This document shows, piece by piece, positions 8,223 through 16,111 of a stretch of 64,000 bases of DNA. Origin of the DNA: Lachnoclostridium sp. An196 (GTDB lineage Bacteria > Bacillota > Clostridia > Lachnospirales > Lachnospiraceae); the NCBI RefSeq assembly GCF_002160135.1, contig NZ_NFJZ01000010.1, positions 84,998 to 148,997 on the forward strand. The letters run 5' to 3'. The first letter of the stretch is position 1. Each line of letters begins with the position of its first letter. The notes beneath the pieces are model-generated. The model had not been told where the DNA came from and made no database searches. It was given only the letters and a program-made list of their open reading frames with translations. Position numbers and translations under genes: made by a program.

Positions 8223-9578
8223 TTATTCGAACAGGAAAATACTGCCCGAATTTCCGTCTAATGATACAGCTATTTTATCACATTCTACCGATTTTTCACA
8301 CCCTAAAAATACATCTTTGCAGCAATTTTTACCAATCGGATTCGGAAAAGAGAACTGTGCCGGCGCGTCATCACAGTTTACCGCAATCACCGCCGCTTTC
8401 CCGTCTGAAATCCTCGCAAACGCATACTGCCGGTTAGTAAGATGCAGTTCCCGATACACTCCATCTGTCAGATACGGACATTCTTTTTTCAGTTTTCCCA
8501 GTATTTTCAACAGACCCGGAATCTCCTCTGCCGGAGGAGCCGCCTGCATTTTTTTCAGGTCCAGAGCCGGACGGAGCGGATCATCATTCGCTCCCTCTTT
8601 CCTGCCCTCGATCCCCCATTCGCTTCCGTAATATACAGACGGTATCCCCGGCAGCGTGTACAGAAGCATCCAGACCAGCGGCAGATGCTGTTTCACATTC
8701 AGTTTACTGGCAATCCTGTCCACATCATGATTATCCACAAAGGAATACAGCTTCTTACCCCGGTAAATACCTCCGTTCGCATCAAACTGCCTCCGGATCG
8801 TATGGGCGATCTCAAAATAATTGTGATCATTATGACCGGAGTATAATCCTTTATGCAGTTCATAATTCGTCACTGAATGCAGCAGACCGTCTGCCGTCCA
8901 GCGGCTGTAGTCTCCATGAATCACTTCGCCCATCAGCCAGAAATCTTCTTTCTCCCCATCTGTCACCCTGCGCAGATCTCTCATAAAATCGAAGTCCAGA
9001 CAATCCGCGCAGTCCAGGCGGATACCGTCAATCCCGAATTCTTGAATCCAGAAACGAACCACGTCGAACAGGTACTCCCGCACTCCCTGATCACGCAGAT
9101 TCAGGTTGGCCAGTTCAAAGCAGTTTCGCCAGGCCTTATACCAGAATCCGTCATGATAACAGGTATCCCCCTGAAAACTCAGTTCCTGGTACCAGCCGCA
9201 GTACGGCGAATGTTCTCTGTTCTGCTGAATATCCCGGAACGCCCAGAACTCTCTCCCGGTATGGTTAAAAACACCGTCCACCACTACCCGGATATTGTTC
9301 TCATGACAATACTCCACAAACTGTTTCAAGTCTTCATTGTCCCCCAGACGGCGGTCTACCAGCTTATAATCTCTGGTATCATACCCGTGGGAAGCAGATT
9401 CAAACAACGGTCCGATATAAACTGCCGTACAACCCAGATCCCGGATATGGTCTGCCCATGGCAGCAGTTCCGGGAGCCGGTGCACAACCTCCCCTCCATC
9501 ATTTTGTTTTGGCGCTCCCAGCATCCCCAACGGATACATGTGATAAAACACCGCGCTTTCATACCATTTCCCCATCAT
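8223..9578 (-). CDS. GH13 alpha-amylase/alpha-glucosidase family protein, cytoplasmic
   Basis: A 451-residue GH13 enzyme without a signal peptide, so it should act inside the cell on maltodextrins or glycogen. Conserved regions are VVVDGVFNHTG (region I, near residue 95), GIRLDCADCLDF (region II with the nucleophile Asp), WLMGEVIHGDYSRW (region III with the acid Glu) and FVDNHDVDRIAS (region IV). It is shorter than typical neopullulanases because it has no N-terminal N domain; the compact C domain ends NSGSIFLFE. It is cotranscribed with glgB. The exact specificity (alpha-glucosidase, cyclomaltodextrinase or debranching) cannot be told from these motifs alone. Confidence 0.9.
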   Translation of the reverse strand: MMGKWYESAVFYHMYPLGMLGAPKQNDGGEVVHRLPELLPWADHIRDLGCTAVYIGPLFESASHGYDTRDYKLVDRRLGDNEDLKQFVEYCHENNIRVVVDGVFNHTGREFWAFRDIQQNREHSPYCGWYQELSFQGDTCYHDGFWYKAWRNCFELANLNLRDQGVREYLFDVVRFWIQEFGIDGIRLDCADCLDFDFMRDLRRVTDGEKEDFWLMGEVIHGDYSRWTADGLLHSVTNYELHKGLYSGHNDHNYFEIAHTIRRQFDANGGIYRGKKLYSFVDNHDVDRIASKLNVKQHLPLVWMLLYTLPGIPSVYYGSEWGIEGRKEGANDDPLRPALDLKKMQAAPPAEEIPGLLKILGKLKKECPYLTDGVYRELHLTNRQYAFARISDGKAAVIAVNCDDAPAQFSFPNPIGKNCCKDVFLGCEKSVECDKIAVSLDGNSGSIFLFE

Positions 9579-9643
9579 CGATGCCCTCCTTGTTATGGTC
9601 TCTTATCAGTATATCCGAAACTCACCGGGCGGTCAACCATACG

Positions 9644-9670
9644 AAAAAGAGAACGGCTTCTGCGCCGTTC
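9644..9670 (-). terminator. Terminator of the cdaR-like operon
   Basis: GAACGGC (9651-9657) pairs with GCCGTTC (9664-9670). On the minus strand the stem is followed by a T-rich tract from 9650 down. It ends the operon that runs from the CdaR-like gene to the M28-like gene. Confidence 0.75.
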
Positions 9671-9689
9671 CCTTGTTTTTATCGCCTGT

Positions 9690-10607
9690 CTATACCAGCT
9701 TCAGGATTCCATCACGGATCTGTTCCATCCGTTCTATATTCAAATCCATATCTGCGGAAGTGCGGGCGTGCCGTACATATATTTTCCCGTTTTTCTCCTC
9801 CCCCGCAGTAAGTATATATCCGTTCTGGAACCCTTCAAGAGGAGTATTCTTATATTCTTCTTCCGACAGAGGCCATACGCGTATCCGGCAGGCAAACGCC
9901 TTCGCCATTTCCTCTGCTTTCTTTTTATTTTGTTCTTTGCATACCAGGAAAAGATCCCCGTCGCCGGCCACGCTGTCCAGAACCACCGCATCCTGACTCT
10001 TCATCCGCTCGGACACCTCGTAAAACCCCTGGTTGCTCACAACACCGTTATCCACAAAAAGGAAACAGCCGTCTTTAGATTTTTCAGCGCTCGAATACAG
10101 CACCGCTACCGCACCGCTGTTCCGATTCATATTTACCTTGTTATCCGGTTTCTTCATCCAACGGAATACCAACAGGACCGCAATAATGTCTATCATGACA
10201 ATCAATGCCCGCACAGCCATGCTCCCGCCCCAGAACATTCTGGTCAGATACACAGCCAGCACTGCTATGATCAGCGTAAGCAGAGAATACGCTGCTATAT
10301 TTTTCATCTCTTCCCGGAAATTCCGCCTGGAATCAAGCGGCGTGTAACGATACCCCGGAACCAGCATTTTGCTCCCGGTGTCATAAGCAGCAAGAAACAC
10401 TCTCCGGCTTTTATTTAAATCTCCCGTTACCAGATGGTGACTCTGGCTGTGTTTATCCCCTGCCTCCATCATATCCATCCGACACCCTGCCTCTTTCAGG
10501 CAGCTTACCAGACGGTTCATGAAGCGATATTTGTCGCGATTCGATCTTCTTTTGGAAAAATGGATTCCCACTTCTTCAATCTTATCTCTCATATTACTCT
10601 CCATCAC
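9690..10607 (-). CDS. Membrane protein resembling a degenerate M28 aminopeptidase
   Basis: This 305-residue protein overlaps the upstream IIB gene by four bases. Two membrane helices (about residues 104-124 and 131-150) are inserted after a segment VFLAAYDTGSK, which aligns by eye with the GAHYDT strand of M28 zinc peptidases. It is followed by NRNSGAVAVLYSSAE (compare DNASGVAALLELA), GDGDLFLV and a C-terminal HARTSADMDLNIERMEQI (compare the last M28 zinc-ligand region HTPxDT). Most metal ligands of active M28 enzymes appear replaced, so it may be catalytically dead. The resemblance is pattern-based and unverified. Its place behind CdaR and an orphan IIB suggests a role in PTS regulation or sensing. 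The second Met is an alternative start. Confidence 0.6.
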   Translation of the reverse strand: MMESNMRDKIEEVGIHFSKRRSNRDKYRFMNRLVSCLKEAGCRMDMMEAGDKHSQSHHLVTGDLNKSRRVFLAAYDTGSKMLVPGYRYTPLDSRRNFREEMKNIAAYSLLTLIIAVLAVYLTRMFWGGSMAVRALIVMIDIIAVLLVFRWMKKPDNKVNMNRNSGAVAVLYSSAEKSKDGCFLFVDNGVVSNQGFYEVSERMKSQDAVVLDSVAGDGDLFLVCKEQNKKKAEEMAKAFACRIRVWPLSEEEYKNTPLEGFQNGYILTAGEEKNGKIYVRHARTSADMDLNIERMEQIRDGILKLV

Positions 10608-11080
10608 TTGCAGAAGCTCCCGTAATCTTTTGCCTGAAACGGCGTAGTCTGAAAATAGAACCGGATATTCTGCTCCTGAATATAATCAATGTCTTCCAGT
10701 TCTTCTTTCGAAAAATAGTCTGTCAGATTCTTGGGCGCCACGGACAAAGTCGGATACGGCATCTGGATCTCCTCCACATAGAATCCTCTCTTCACGCTCT
10801 CCCGGACGCTGGCAAGATCTTTAAAAATTACCAGCACCGTTGAAGCTCTGGACGTATCATTCTGATTCAGAAAATCCAAAAGCCCCTCTTCCGTCAGGAT
10901 CTTCACCTTCATTGTTTTTGGAAGGCACAACTGCATAACACTGACGATAAAAGGATCATTATCGTACTCCGACCCCACAACCGCCACATAATCCGCATTC
11001 AGAAAAGGGTCGCAGTTCAGCGTAACAGTTGCGTGCAGCAGTCTCTTATCCACACGCGCCAGCACGATCTTCATACTCAT
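10604..11080 (-). CDS. Divergent PTS IIB-like protein, mannose/fructose/sorbose family
   Basis: A 158-residue protein with the fold pattern of mannose-family IIB domains. The N-terminal MKIVLARVDKRLLHATVT matches the family RIDDRLIHGQV phosphorylation segment and keeps the His (near residue 16). The Gly-Gln after the His is changed to Ala-Thr, and the motif that follows differs from the second IIB in this window. The C-terminal NIRFYFQTTPFQAKDY corresponds to the conserved VKIYFQTTP block. It lies between the CdaR-like regulator and the M28-like membrane protein, overlapping both by four bases, and has no IIC/IID of its own. A signalling rather than a transport role is likely but is inference. 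Confidence 0.8.
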   Translation of the reverse strand: MSMKIVLARVDKRLLHATVTLNCDPFLNADYVAVVGSEYDNDPFIVSVMQLCLPKTMKVKILTEEGLLDFLNQNDTSRASTVLVIFKDLASVRESVKRGFYVEEIQMPYPTLSVAPKNLTDYFSKEELEDIDYIQEQNIRFYFQTTPFQAKDYGSFCK

Positions 11081-12159
11081 AGTTCTTCACCCACCCGCCG
11101 TCTCTTCCGATATTCTTTCAAAGATGCAGAAATCAGGACAAACAGGAACCTCCCTTTGAAATCTCCTCTGATATCAATATGGAATGACTCTTCATATTTT
11201 TTTAATTTATATACAAGAGTATTCTTATGCAGATACAGGCTTTCTGCAGTCTGGGAAATATTGAAATTGTTGGACAGAAGAGAATCCGCGATCTGGATCA
11301 GCTCATCAATATCCGTATCTTTTCCAAAATCGTGATAATAATCAAATACATCCCGCACATCATTCAGTTTAATCTCTGACATAAAATAGTCGTACAGAAA
11401 ATCCATAAACCAGACTATTCTGTCACGGCTCTCTTTCTCGTTGTCTTTCAGCCAGAGACAATGGCGATAGCTTTCCTTATAGTTTCTGAGTTTACGCTGT
11501 ACGGACCCGATCCAGTAACCGTCTCCTGTCACGTCCAGGTCTTTCAGCATCCTCAGAAACTTTCCGATATGACTTTTCATCTGCTGGTTTTCCATATTTT
11601 CAGGAACCGCCTTAAAAATAAGGAGCGCGTACCGGCTCAGCAAAGAACAGAGGCTATCTTCTCCTTCCGGCATCAGCTTTAATTTTGCGATCTTACGATT
11701 GTCAAATCCCTGTTCATTTACAATATAGATCGCAACCCTTGACCGGGTCTGATCAAAACCCATTTCTTCAATCAGACCCAGAATACGGTTCATATCAAAA
11801 GATTCTTCATCCAACAGCAGCTTAACCAGCCTGTCGTCCTCTGTAATATTTTGTTTCAATGTGCTCTGCGTAATCTCGTAAGTAAGGCGGATATTCAGGG
11901 AATCACTGATTAAATTCCCCATCAGACCTAAATTCTCGTCTCTTCCGCTCAGCCACAAATATCCGTAATCAAAATTTTTCGCTTTGACCGGATAATACAA
12001 ATTGCAGGAATCCGGGCTGCCAATATCCCGATGCGCGCCGATCAGCGCTGCATCGCTGCAGTCTACCACATCTCCCTCTCCATTCAGGAGGCCTATGGTA
12101 TAATTCTTATTTTCACGCACCACATTGATAAACTCTTTAAAAACGCTGTCAATAATCAT
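11077..12159 (-). CDS. CdaR/PucR-family transcriptional regulator
   Basis: This 360-residue protein has an N-terminal sensory region like the sugar-diacid recognition domain of CdaR (residues about 1-130), a GGDEF-like middle region (residues about 150-260, SRVAIYIVNEQG) and a C-terminal PucR helix-turn-helix. The last contains NNFNISQTAESLYLHKNTLVYKLKK near residue 310, whose LYLHKNTLVYRL block defines HTH_30. Known members respond to glycerate, glucarate or purine catabolites. Its position beside a mannose-family PTS and a KDPG-type aldolase points to control of sugar-acid use. The promoter region holds the palindrome TTGTATACAA. No LevR-type regulator is present. Confidence 0.85.
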   Translation of the reverse strand: MIIDSVFKEFINVVRENKNYTIGLLNGEGDVVDCSDAALIGAHRDIGSPDSCNLYYPVKAKNFDYGYLWLSGRDENLGLMGNLISDSLNIRLTYEITQSTLKQNITEDDRLVKLLLDEESFDMNRILGLIEEMGFDQTRSRVAIYIVNEQGFDNRKIAKLKLMPEGEDSLCSLLSRYALLIFKAVPENMENQQMKSHIGKFLRMLKDLDVTGDGYWIGSVQRKLRNYKESYRHCLWLKDNEKESRDRIVWFMDFLYDYFMSEIKLNDVRDVFDYYHDFGKDTDIDELIQIADSLLSNNFNISQTAESLYLHKNTLVYKLKKYEESFHIDIRGDFKGRFLFVLISASLKEYRKRRRVGEEL

Positions 12160-12223
12160 TTTGCCCCTCTAACCGTGCCTTATCTGCGGAAACGAATTCC
12201 TATGCATCAACGCTTATCTGATT

Positions 12224-12255
12224 ATTATAGCAGAATTCATATCTTTTGTATACAA
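12224..12255 (-). promoter_or_regulatory. Promoter of the cdaR-like operon with a TTGTATACAA palindrome
   Basis: An extended -10 box TGCTATAAT (TATAAT at 12229-12224) lies about 65 bases before the regulator start. A perfect 10-bp palindrome TTGTATACAA (12246-12255) overlaps the expected -35 region, where it could serve as an operator for autoregulation. Confidence 0.5.
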
Positions 12256-12305
12256 GTCTTTCTCAGGGGTCAATCTGCTTATCATACAGCAGGAAATACG
12301 TTTCT

Positions 12306-12725
12306 CTATTCCTCGTCATCCAGACGTTTGTTTGTATGCACACCGCTTTCTTTCAACGTGGCAATACAGTTCTCAGCCAGTTCTTCCACGTTCACGTCAC
12401 CGTCATCCATATTCAGCGTGGTTACATACAAATCAATCAGCATGGAAAGATTGACTCCGCTGACCACATCGTGATGATATTTCCGGCTGAGTGCCGTAAA
12501 TACATTGCAGGGGGTTCCTCCGAACAGATCTGTAAGCACAATCATCGGCTGCTCTGTTTTGGCAAGAATCTCATCTGCCTGTTTCATAAAGTCCTCAAAA
12601 GACATGGTCGGCAGCAAAGACAGCACCTGTACGTTTTCCATCTTTCCGGTGATCATCTCTGCTGATTTCACCAATTCTTCGCCAAATCTCCCATGTGTTG
12701 CGATTACAATATTAAATTTAGCCAT
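12306..12725 (-). CDS. PTS mannose-family IIA component
   Basis: A 139-residue EIIA-Man protein that takes phosphate from HPr and passes it to IIB. The N-terminal FNIVIATHGRFGEELVKS places the phosphorylated His at residue 10. TDLFGGTPCNVFTAL near residue 65 is the second family signature. It is the last gene of the IIB-IIC-IID-dehydrogenase-IIA operon, 28 bases after the dehydrogenase gene. Separation of IIA from IIB as a free protein is common in Firmicutes. Confidence 0.93.
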   Translation of the reverse strand: MAKFNIVIATHGRFGEELVKSAEMITGKMENVQVLSLLPTMSFEDFMKQADEILAKTEQPMIVLTDLFGGTPCNVFTALSRKYHHDVVSGVNLSMLIDLYVTTLNMDDGDVNVEELAENCIATLKESGVHTNKRLDDEE

Positions 12726-12753
12726 CTTATCCCTCCAGAATTCATGTATGATA

Positions 12754-13686
12754 TTATTTTCCGAGCAGCTGTTCCATCACAATCTGAGAAGACATCTCGC
12801 AGGTTCTTCTCTCAGACTCTTTCGAACGGGCTGCCGTATGCGGGGTCAGCAGGAAATTATCCAGCGCGACCAGAGGATCGTCCGCTTTAGGCGGCTCATC
12901 ACTGTATACGTCGAAGCATGCCGAACGGATCTCATGGTTCACCAGCGCTTCATACAGAGCTTTTTCATTAACAATTCCGCCTCTTGCCGCATTGATCAGG
13001 CAGGCGTCTTTCTTCATTCTCTTCAGTTCGTTTGTGGAGATCATATCTCTGGTTGAATCCAGCAGCGGCACGTGCAGAGAAATAAAATCACTGTTCTCAA
13101 TAATCTCATCCTGTGTCGCTTTCGTCACATGGTACTGTTCCGCCACTTCATCCGGGATCTCGAACACATCGTATGCCAGCACTTTCATGCCCAGTCCCAC
13201 CGCAAACTGCGCCAGGTGCTTTCCGATCTGGCCGAAGCCGATGATGCCCAGCGTCTTTCCGTTGATCTCGCGGCCGGTAGGCTTGTTCCATCCGTGGTTT
13301 TTCACGTCGCGGATGCTGGTATAAAGATTCTTGGATTCCGCGAACATCAGCGCCACCACATGCTCGGCCACGGCGATGGAGTTGGATCCCACGGTCCTTC
13401 CCACATAGATTCCTCTTTCTTTTGCGTATTCCAGGTCGATATTATCCGTACCAACGCCGAATTTGCATACCACTTTCAGGTTCGGGCACTGTTCCATCAT
13501 GGCACGGTCCATCACATCCACACCCACGATGATCCCGTCCGCATCCTTTGCCAGCTCCAGGAACTGTTCCGGCGTATACTGTTTTCCCGTGTCATTGTAG
13601 TGTACGTCCACGCCTTTTGCTTCCATCTCTTTTACAATGTCCACGCCGTAATTGGCAAACCCTCTCGGGGTAATCAGAACCTTCAT
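12754..13686 (-). CDS. D-isomer-specific 2-hydroxyacid dehydrogenase
   Basis: A 310-residue NAD(P)-dependent oxidoreductase of the SerA/hydroxypyruvate reductase family. The dinucleotide fold is seen at GKTLGIIGFGQIGKHLAQ near residue 143. Catalytic residues lie in INAARGGIVNEKAL (Arg), CFDVYSDEPP (Glu) and LTPHTAARSKES (His). The protein lacks the ACT and intervening domains of long SerA proteins, so it is more likely a catabolic reductase. Its place inside the PTS operon, between IID and IIA, suggests it reduces or oxidises the imported sugar acid or its breakdown product (for example a 2-keto acid). Substrate unknown. Confidence 0.9.
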   Translation of the reverse strand: MKVLITPRGFANYGVDIVKEMEAKGVDVHYNDTGKQYTPEQFLELAKDADGIIVGVDVMDRAMMEQCPNLKVVCKFGVGTDNIDLEYAKERGIYVGRTVGSNSIAVAEHVVALMFAESKNLYTSIRDVKNHGWNKPTGREINGKTLGIIGFGQIGKHLAQFAVGLGMKVLAYDVFEIPDEVAEQYHVTKATQDEIIENSDFISLHVPLLDSTRDMISTNELKRMKKDACLINAARGGIVNEKALYEALVNHEIRSACFDVYSDEPPKADDPLVALDNFLLTPHTAARSKESERRTCEMSSQIVMEQLLGK

Positions 13687-13709
13687 CTGTCTTTCCTCCT
13701 ATATTCAGC

Positions 13710-13739
13710 GGGGCAAACCCGCTTTTGCAGGTTTGCCCC
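13710..13739. repeat. Inverted repeat between the IID and dehydrogenase genes
   Basis: GGGGCAAACC (13710-13719) pairs perfectly with GGTTTGCCCC (13730-13739) with a 10-base loop. No T-run follows on the minus strand, so it is more likely an mRNA-stabilising or processing hairpin within the operon than a full terminator. Confidence 0.7.
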
Positions 13740-13755
13740 CACGCAGTCATTTCAA

Positions 13756-14607
13756 TTAGATAATTCCGAAGAATGTCAGTACAATCGCAATCACCATGGT
13801 ATAAACCATAAGTCTTAAATACTTCGGCCCGCGCTTGGTTATGTACAGGTACATTCCCATAACCACGCAGAACGGCAGGAGGTTTGGAATGATGCCGTTC
13901 AATGTATCCTGAAGGGCTACCGTCGTGTCATTGTTCACATAGGTCAGCGCTGTGGTCACTTTTACATATGATGCCGACAGACAGCCGATCATGAACAGGC
14001 CTACAATACTTGCAATGTCAATTACCTTCTTGATCATACCGGAATGCAGGATCTCCAGCACCGCTTTTCTACCAAGAGAATAACCTTTCTGGAACAGGAA
14101 CCAGGACCAGCCGTAGGACCATGCCAGATAGATCAGTCCCGGCATGAACGCCGCCCACACGCTTCCGTTCAGAGCCATCGGCACAAAGATTGCCAGCGGG
14201 ATCGTAGCCACGATACCCTGGTCCACGCTGTCGCCGATACCTGCCAGCGGTCCCATAAGGCCAAGTTTCAGGGACTGGATCACCTCCGGAGATACTTCTT
14301 CGCCTGCGGCGCGCTGCTCCTCCAGGGAGATCGTAATGCCATGAATGATGCTGCCCCAGTCACAGTTCGTATTGAACATGGAGTGATGGCGTCTCATGGC
14401 ATTTTTCAGTTCTTCCGGGTCATCTTTATAGAGTTTTCTCAGGATCTTGTTCATGGAATAACCAAAAGCAAGAGCCTGCATTCTGTCGAAACTTACCGGC
14501 ACCTCAACGGCGGTACACCATTTAAACCATGCTTTCAGCAGATCCAGTTTTGTAATCACGGATTTCTTTTCTTCTGCCGCTGCCTGCGTCGTCGTTACTT
14601 CGCTCAT
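13756..14607 (-). CDS. PTS mannose-family IID component
   Basis: A 283-residue EIID membrane protein. The hallmark run is seen at FNTNCDWGSIIHGITISLEEQRAAG (split, near residue 93) and LKLGLMGPLAGIGDSVDQG near residue 130. Hydrophobic segments occur at about 150-170, 205-230 and 262-282. It starts inside the last codons of the IIC gene (four-base ATGA overlap), so the two membrane subunits are made in step. It forms the sugar channel together with IIC. Confidence 0.95.
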   Translation of the reverse strand: MSEVTTTQAAAEEKKSVITKLDLLKAWFKWCTAVEVPVSFDRMQALAFGYSMNKILRKLYKDDPEELKNAMRRHHSMFNTNCDWGSIIHGITISLEEQRAAGEEVSPEVIQSLKLGLMGPLAGIGDSVDQGIVATIPLAIFVPMALNGSVWAAFMPGLIYLAWSYGWSWFLFQKGYSLGRKAVLEILHSGMIKKVIDIASIVGLFMIGCLSASYVKVTTALTYVNNDTTVALQDTLNGIIPNLLPFCVVMGMYLYITKRGPKYLRLMVYTMVIAIVLTFFGII

Positions 14608-15356
14608 GCTTCCACCTCCTCATCAGTCTGCACAAAGAGTGATGCGATCATTGCCAGGCACAGTGCCAGTACGGCGCCGGTCAGCATTGAGAATCCCAAA
14701 ATGGAATACAGGAAGAATCCAAGCACGAAGAACGGCAGATACTTCTGTTTTCCCATTACCACGATCGTCAGTGCAAAACCTAATGCCGGAAGCATGTTTC
14801 CTGCATTTGCAAGACCATCCATCGCCCACTGCGGCACTGCGTTGATGAACGCCTGCACCACGTTGTTTCCCAGCCAGGTAGCAATGAACACCGGAGTGAA
14901 GTAAAGGACTCCGTTGGTCAGCCACGGAAGGATGAAACACATCTTGGATACTTTGTCGTACTCGCCTCTTTCGATGAACTGATCCGCTTTCGTGTTATAG
15001 AAAGAGTTGATCGTACGTCTCACGTTGTTAATCAGAACGCCCAGTGCGCCGAAAGGCACTGCCAGCGCCACGGCTGCTCCGGCGTCCAGGTTGCCCATGA
15101 TGGCTGCCGGCACCGCGATACAGGTTGCCAGGCCCTGGTCGCTCGGGATGTTTCCGCCTGCCTCAATACCGCCCATCCACATGAGCTGGATCGTTGCTCC
15201 GTAGAGCAGGCCGGCCTGTACATCTCCAAATACCAGACCGATGAACACACCAAGCACAACTGGTTTACGGAATGCAAACGAAAAATAATACTGCGCCCGC
15301 CCCATGGAGATCCAGTAGAGCAAGCCTACCAATGCGGCTTTTACTATCATGTCCAT
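14604..15356 (-). CDS. PTS mannose-family IIC component
   Basis: A 250-residue polytopic EIIC protein. The signature GLVFGDVQAGLLYGATIQLMWMGG (split, near residue 40) followed by GGNIPSDQGLATCIAVPAAI is characteristic of the sorbose/mannose IIC family. It lies between the IIB gene (22-base gap) and IID (four-base overlap). Sugar specificity cannot be read from these motifs. The sugar-acid assignment comes from neighbours (aldolase, dehydrogenase, CdaR). Confidence 0.95.
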   Translation of the reverse strand: MDMIVKAALVGLLYWISMGRAQYYFSFAFRKPVVLGVFIGLVFGDVQAGLLYGATIQLMWMGGIEAGGNIPSDQGLATCIAVPAAIMGNLDAGAAVALAVPFGALGVLINNVRRTINSFYNTKADQFIERGEYDKVSKMCFILPWLTNGVLYFTPVFIATWLGNNVVQAFINAVPQWAMDGLANAGNMLPALGFALTIVVMGKQKYLPFFVLGFFLYSILGFSMLTGAVLALCLAMIASLFVQTDEEVEA

Positions 15357-15378
15357 TTTCTTTTGTCCCCCTCTGTCA

Positions 15379-15861
15379 TTAAAGTTTTGCTACAGCCTGC
15401 TGCAGCGTAATAGACGGATAATCCGGAGTGGTCTGGAAATAAATCTTAACGCCTTCTTTTTCCAGATCAAGCAGCATATCCGCGTCCGCACGGTCAAGCG
15501 TAATCGCATTATTCACTGCCTTTCTGCCCGGACCTCCTCCAAGTCCGCCGATCTGCACCTCTTCAAGTTTCAGCCCTGCTTTGCATGCATCGCTCAGCTC
15601 TTTCACGCTCTTGAACAGCATCAGTACACGATTCGCGTCAAATGCGCCTTCCTGCTGCTGTTTCACTGCTGTGTCGATGTCAAGGATCTTGATTTTCACT
15701 CCCTTGGGAGCTGCCATCTTGAACACGTCCTGCATGAACTCGTCCTTGCTGAGAGCAGTGTCAACTGTTACGATTTCGTTGATCTGGCACTGTGTCAGCC
15801 ATCTGGTGATCACCTGGCCGTGGATCAGACGAAAATCCACTCGAGTTAAAACAATACTCAT
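15379..15861 (-). CDS. PTS mannose-family IIB component
   Basis: A 160-residue EIIB with the canonical phosphorylation segment VLTRVDFRLIHGQVITRW, giving the active His near residue 15. LEEVQIGGLGGGPGRKAV and GVKIYFQTTPDYPS follow, as in the sorbose/mannose family. It is the first gene of the PTS operon and has an AGGAGG ribosome-binding site. Compared with the second IIB at 10604-11080, this one keeps every expected residue and is the likely transport subunit. Confidence 0.94.
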   Translation of the reverse strand: MSIVLTRVDFRLIHGQVITRWLTQCQINEIVTVDTALSKDEFMQDVFKMAAPKGVKIKILDIDTAVKQQQEGAFDANRVLMLFKSVKELSDACKAGLKLEEVQIGGLGGGPGRKAVNNAITLDRADADMLLDLEKEGVKIYFQTTPDYPSITLQQAVAKL

Positions 15862-16063
15862 ATCTCATTCCTCCTTTTATTGATATCTTATCAAAAGAGG
15901 CTTTCCTTTCCTATGTTCGTCTGACCCAAAAAAACAGACCATTTTTATGTTTTTGTACAAATCATTTAACAGTTTTTTCAGAATAAGTTTCCAATTAGGT
16001 ATTTTTTATTCATATTCTGGATCGCCAAATATTTAAACCGTCATTTTGTTTTATAAAATGCAT
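15862..16063 (-). promoter_or_regulatory. Upstream region of the PTS operon with two inverted repeats
   Basis: This AT-rich leader contains a 10-bp palindrome TTTGTACAAA (15952-15961), similar in shape to the TTGTATACAA site before the cdaR-like gene. It also has GTCTG (15919-15923) paired with CAGAC (15935-15939). Both lie where an operator or a 5' hairpin would be expected. I could not place a convincing -35/-10 pair or a sigma-54 box. Confidence 0.4.
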
Positions 16064-16094
16064 AAAAAAAGCGGGCGGATTGTAATATCCGCCC
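16064..16094 (-). terminator. Terminator after the aldolase gene
   Basis: GGGCGGAT (16073-16080) pairs with ATCCGCCC (16087-16094). On the minus strand the stem is followed by seven T (complement of the A-run at 16064-16070). It separates the aldolase transcript from the PTS operon. Confidence 0.88.
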
Positions 16095-16111
16095 ACGCGC
16101 TGTCATCTGTT

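Noticed and set aside
8877..10418. A 513-codon open frame on the plus strand opposite the GH13, M28-like and nearby genes
   Set aside because: It spans several well-supported minus-strand genes and their intergenic gap, has a composition (many His, Arg, Pro, Gln) typical of antisense frames, and no ribosome-binding site.
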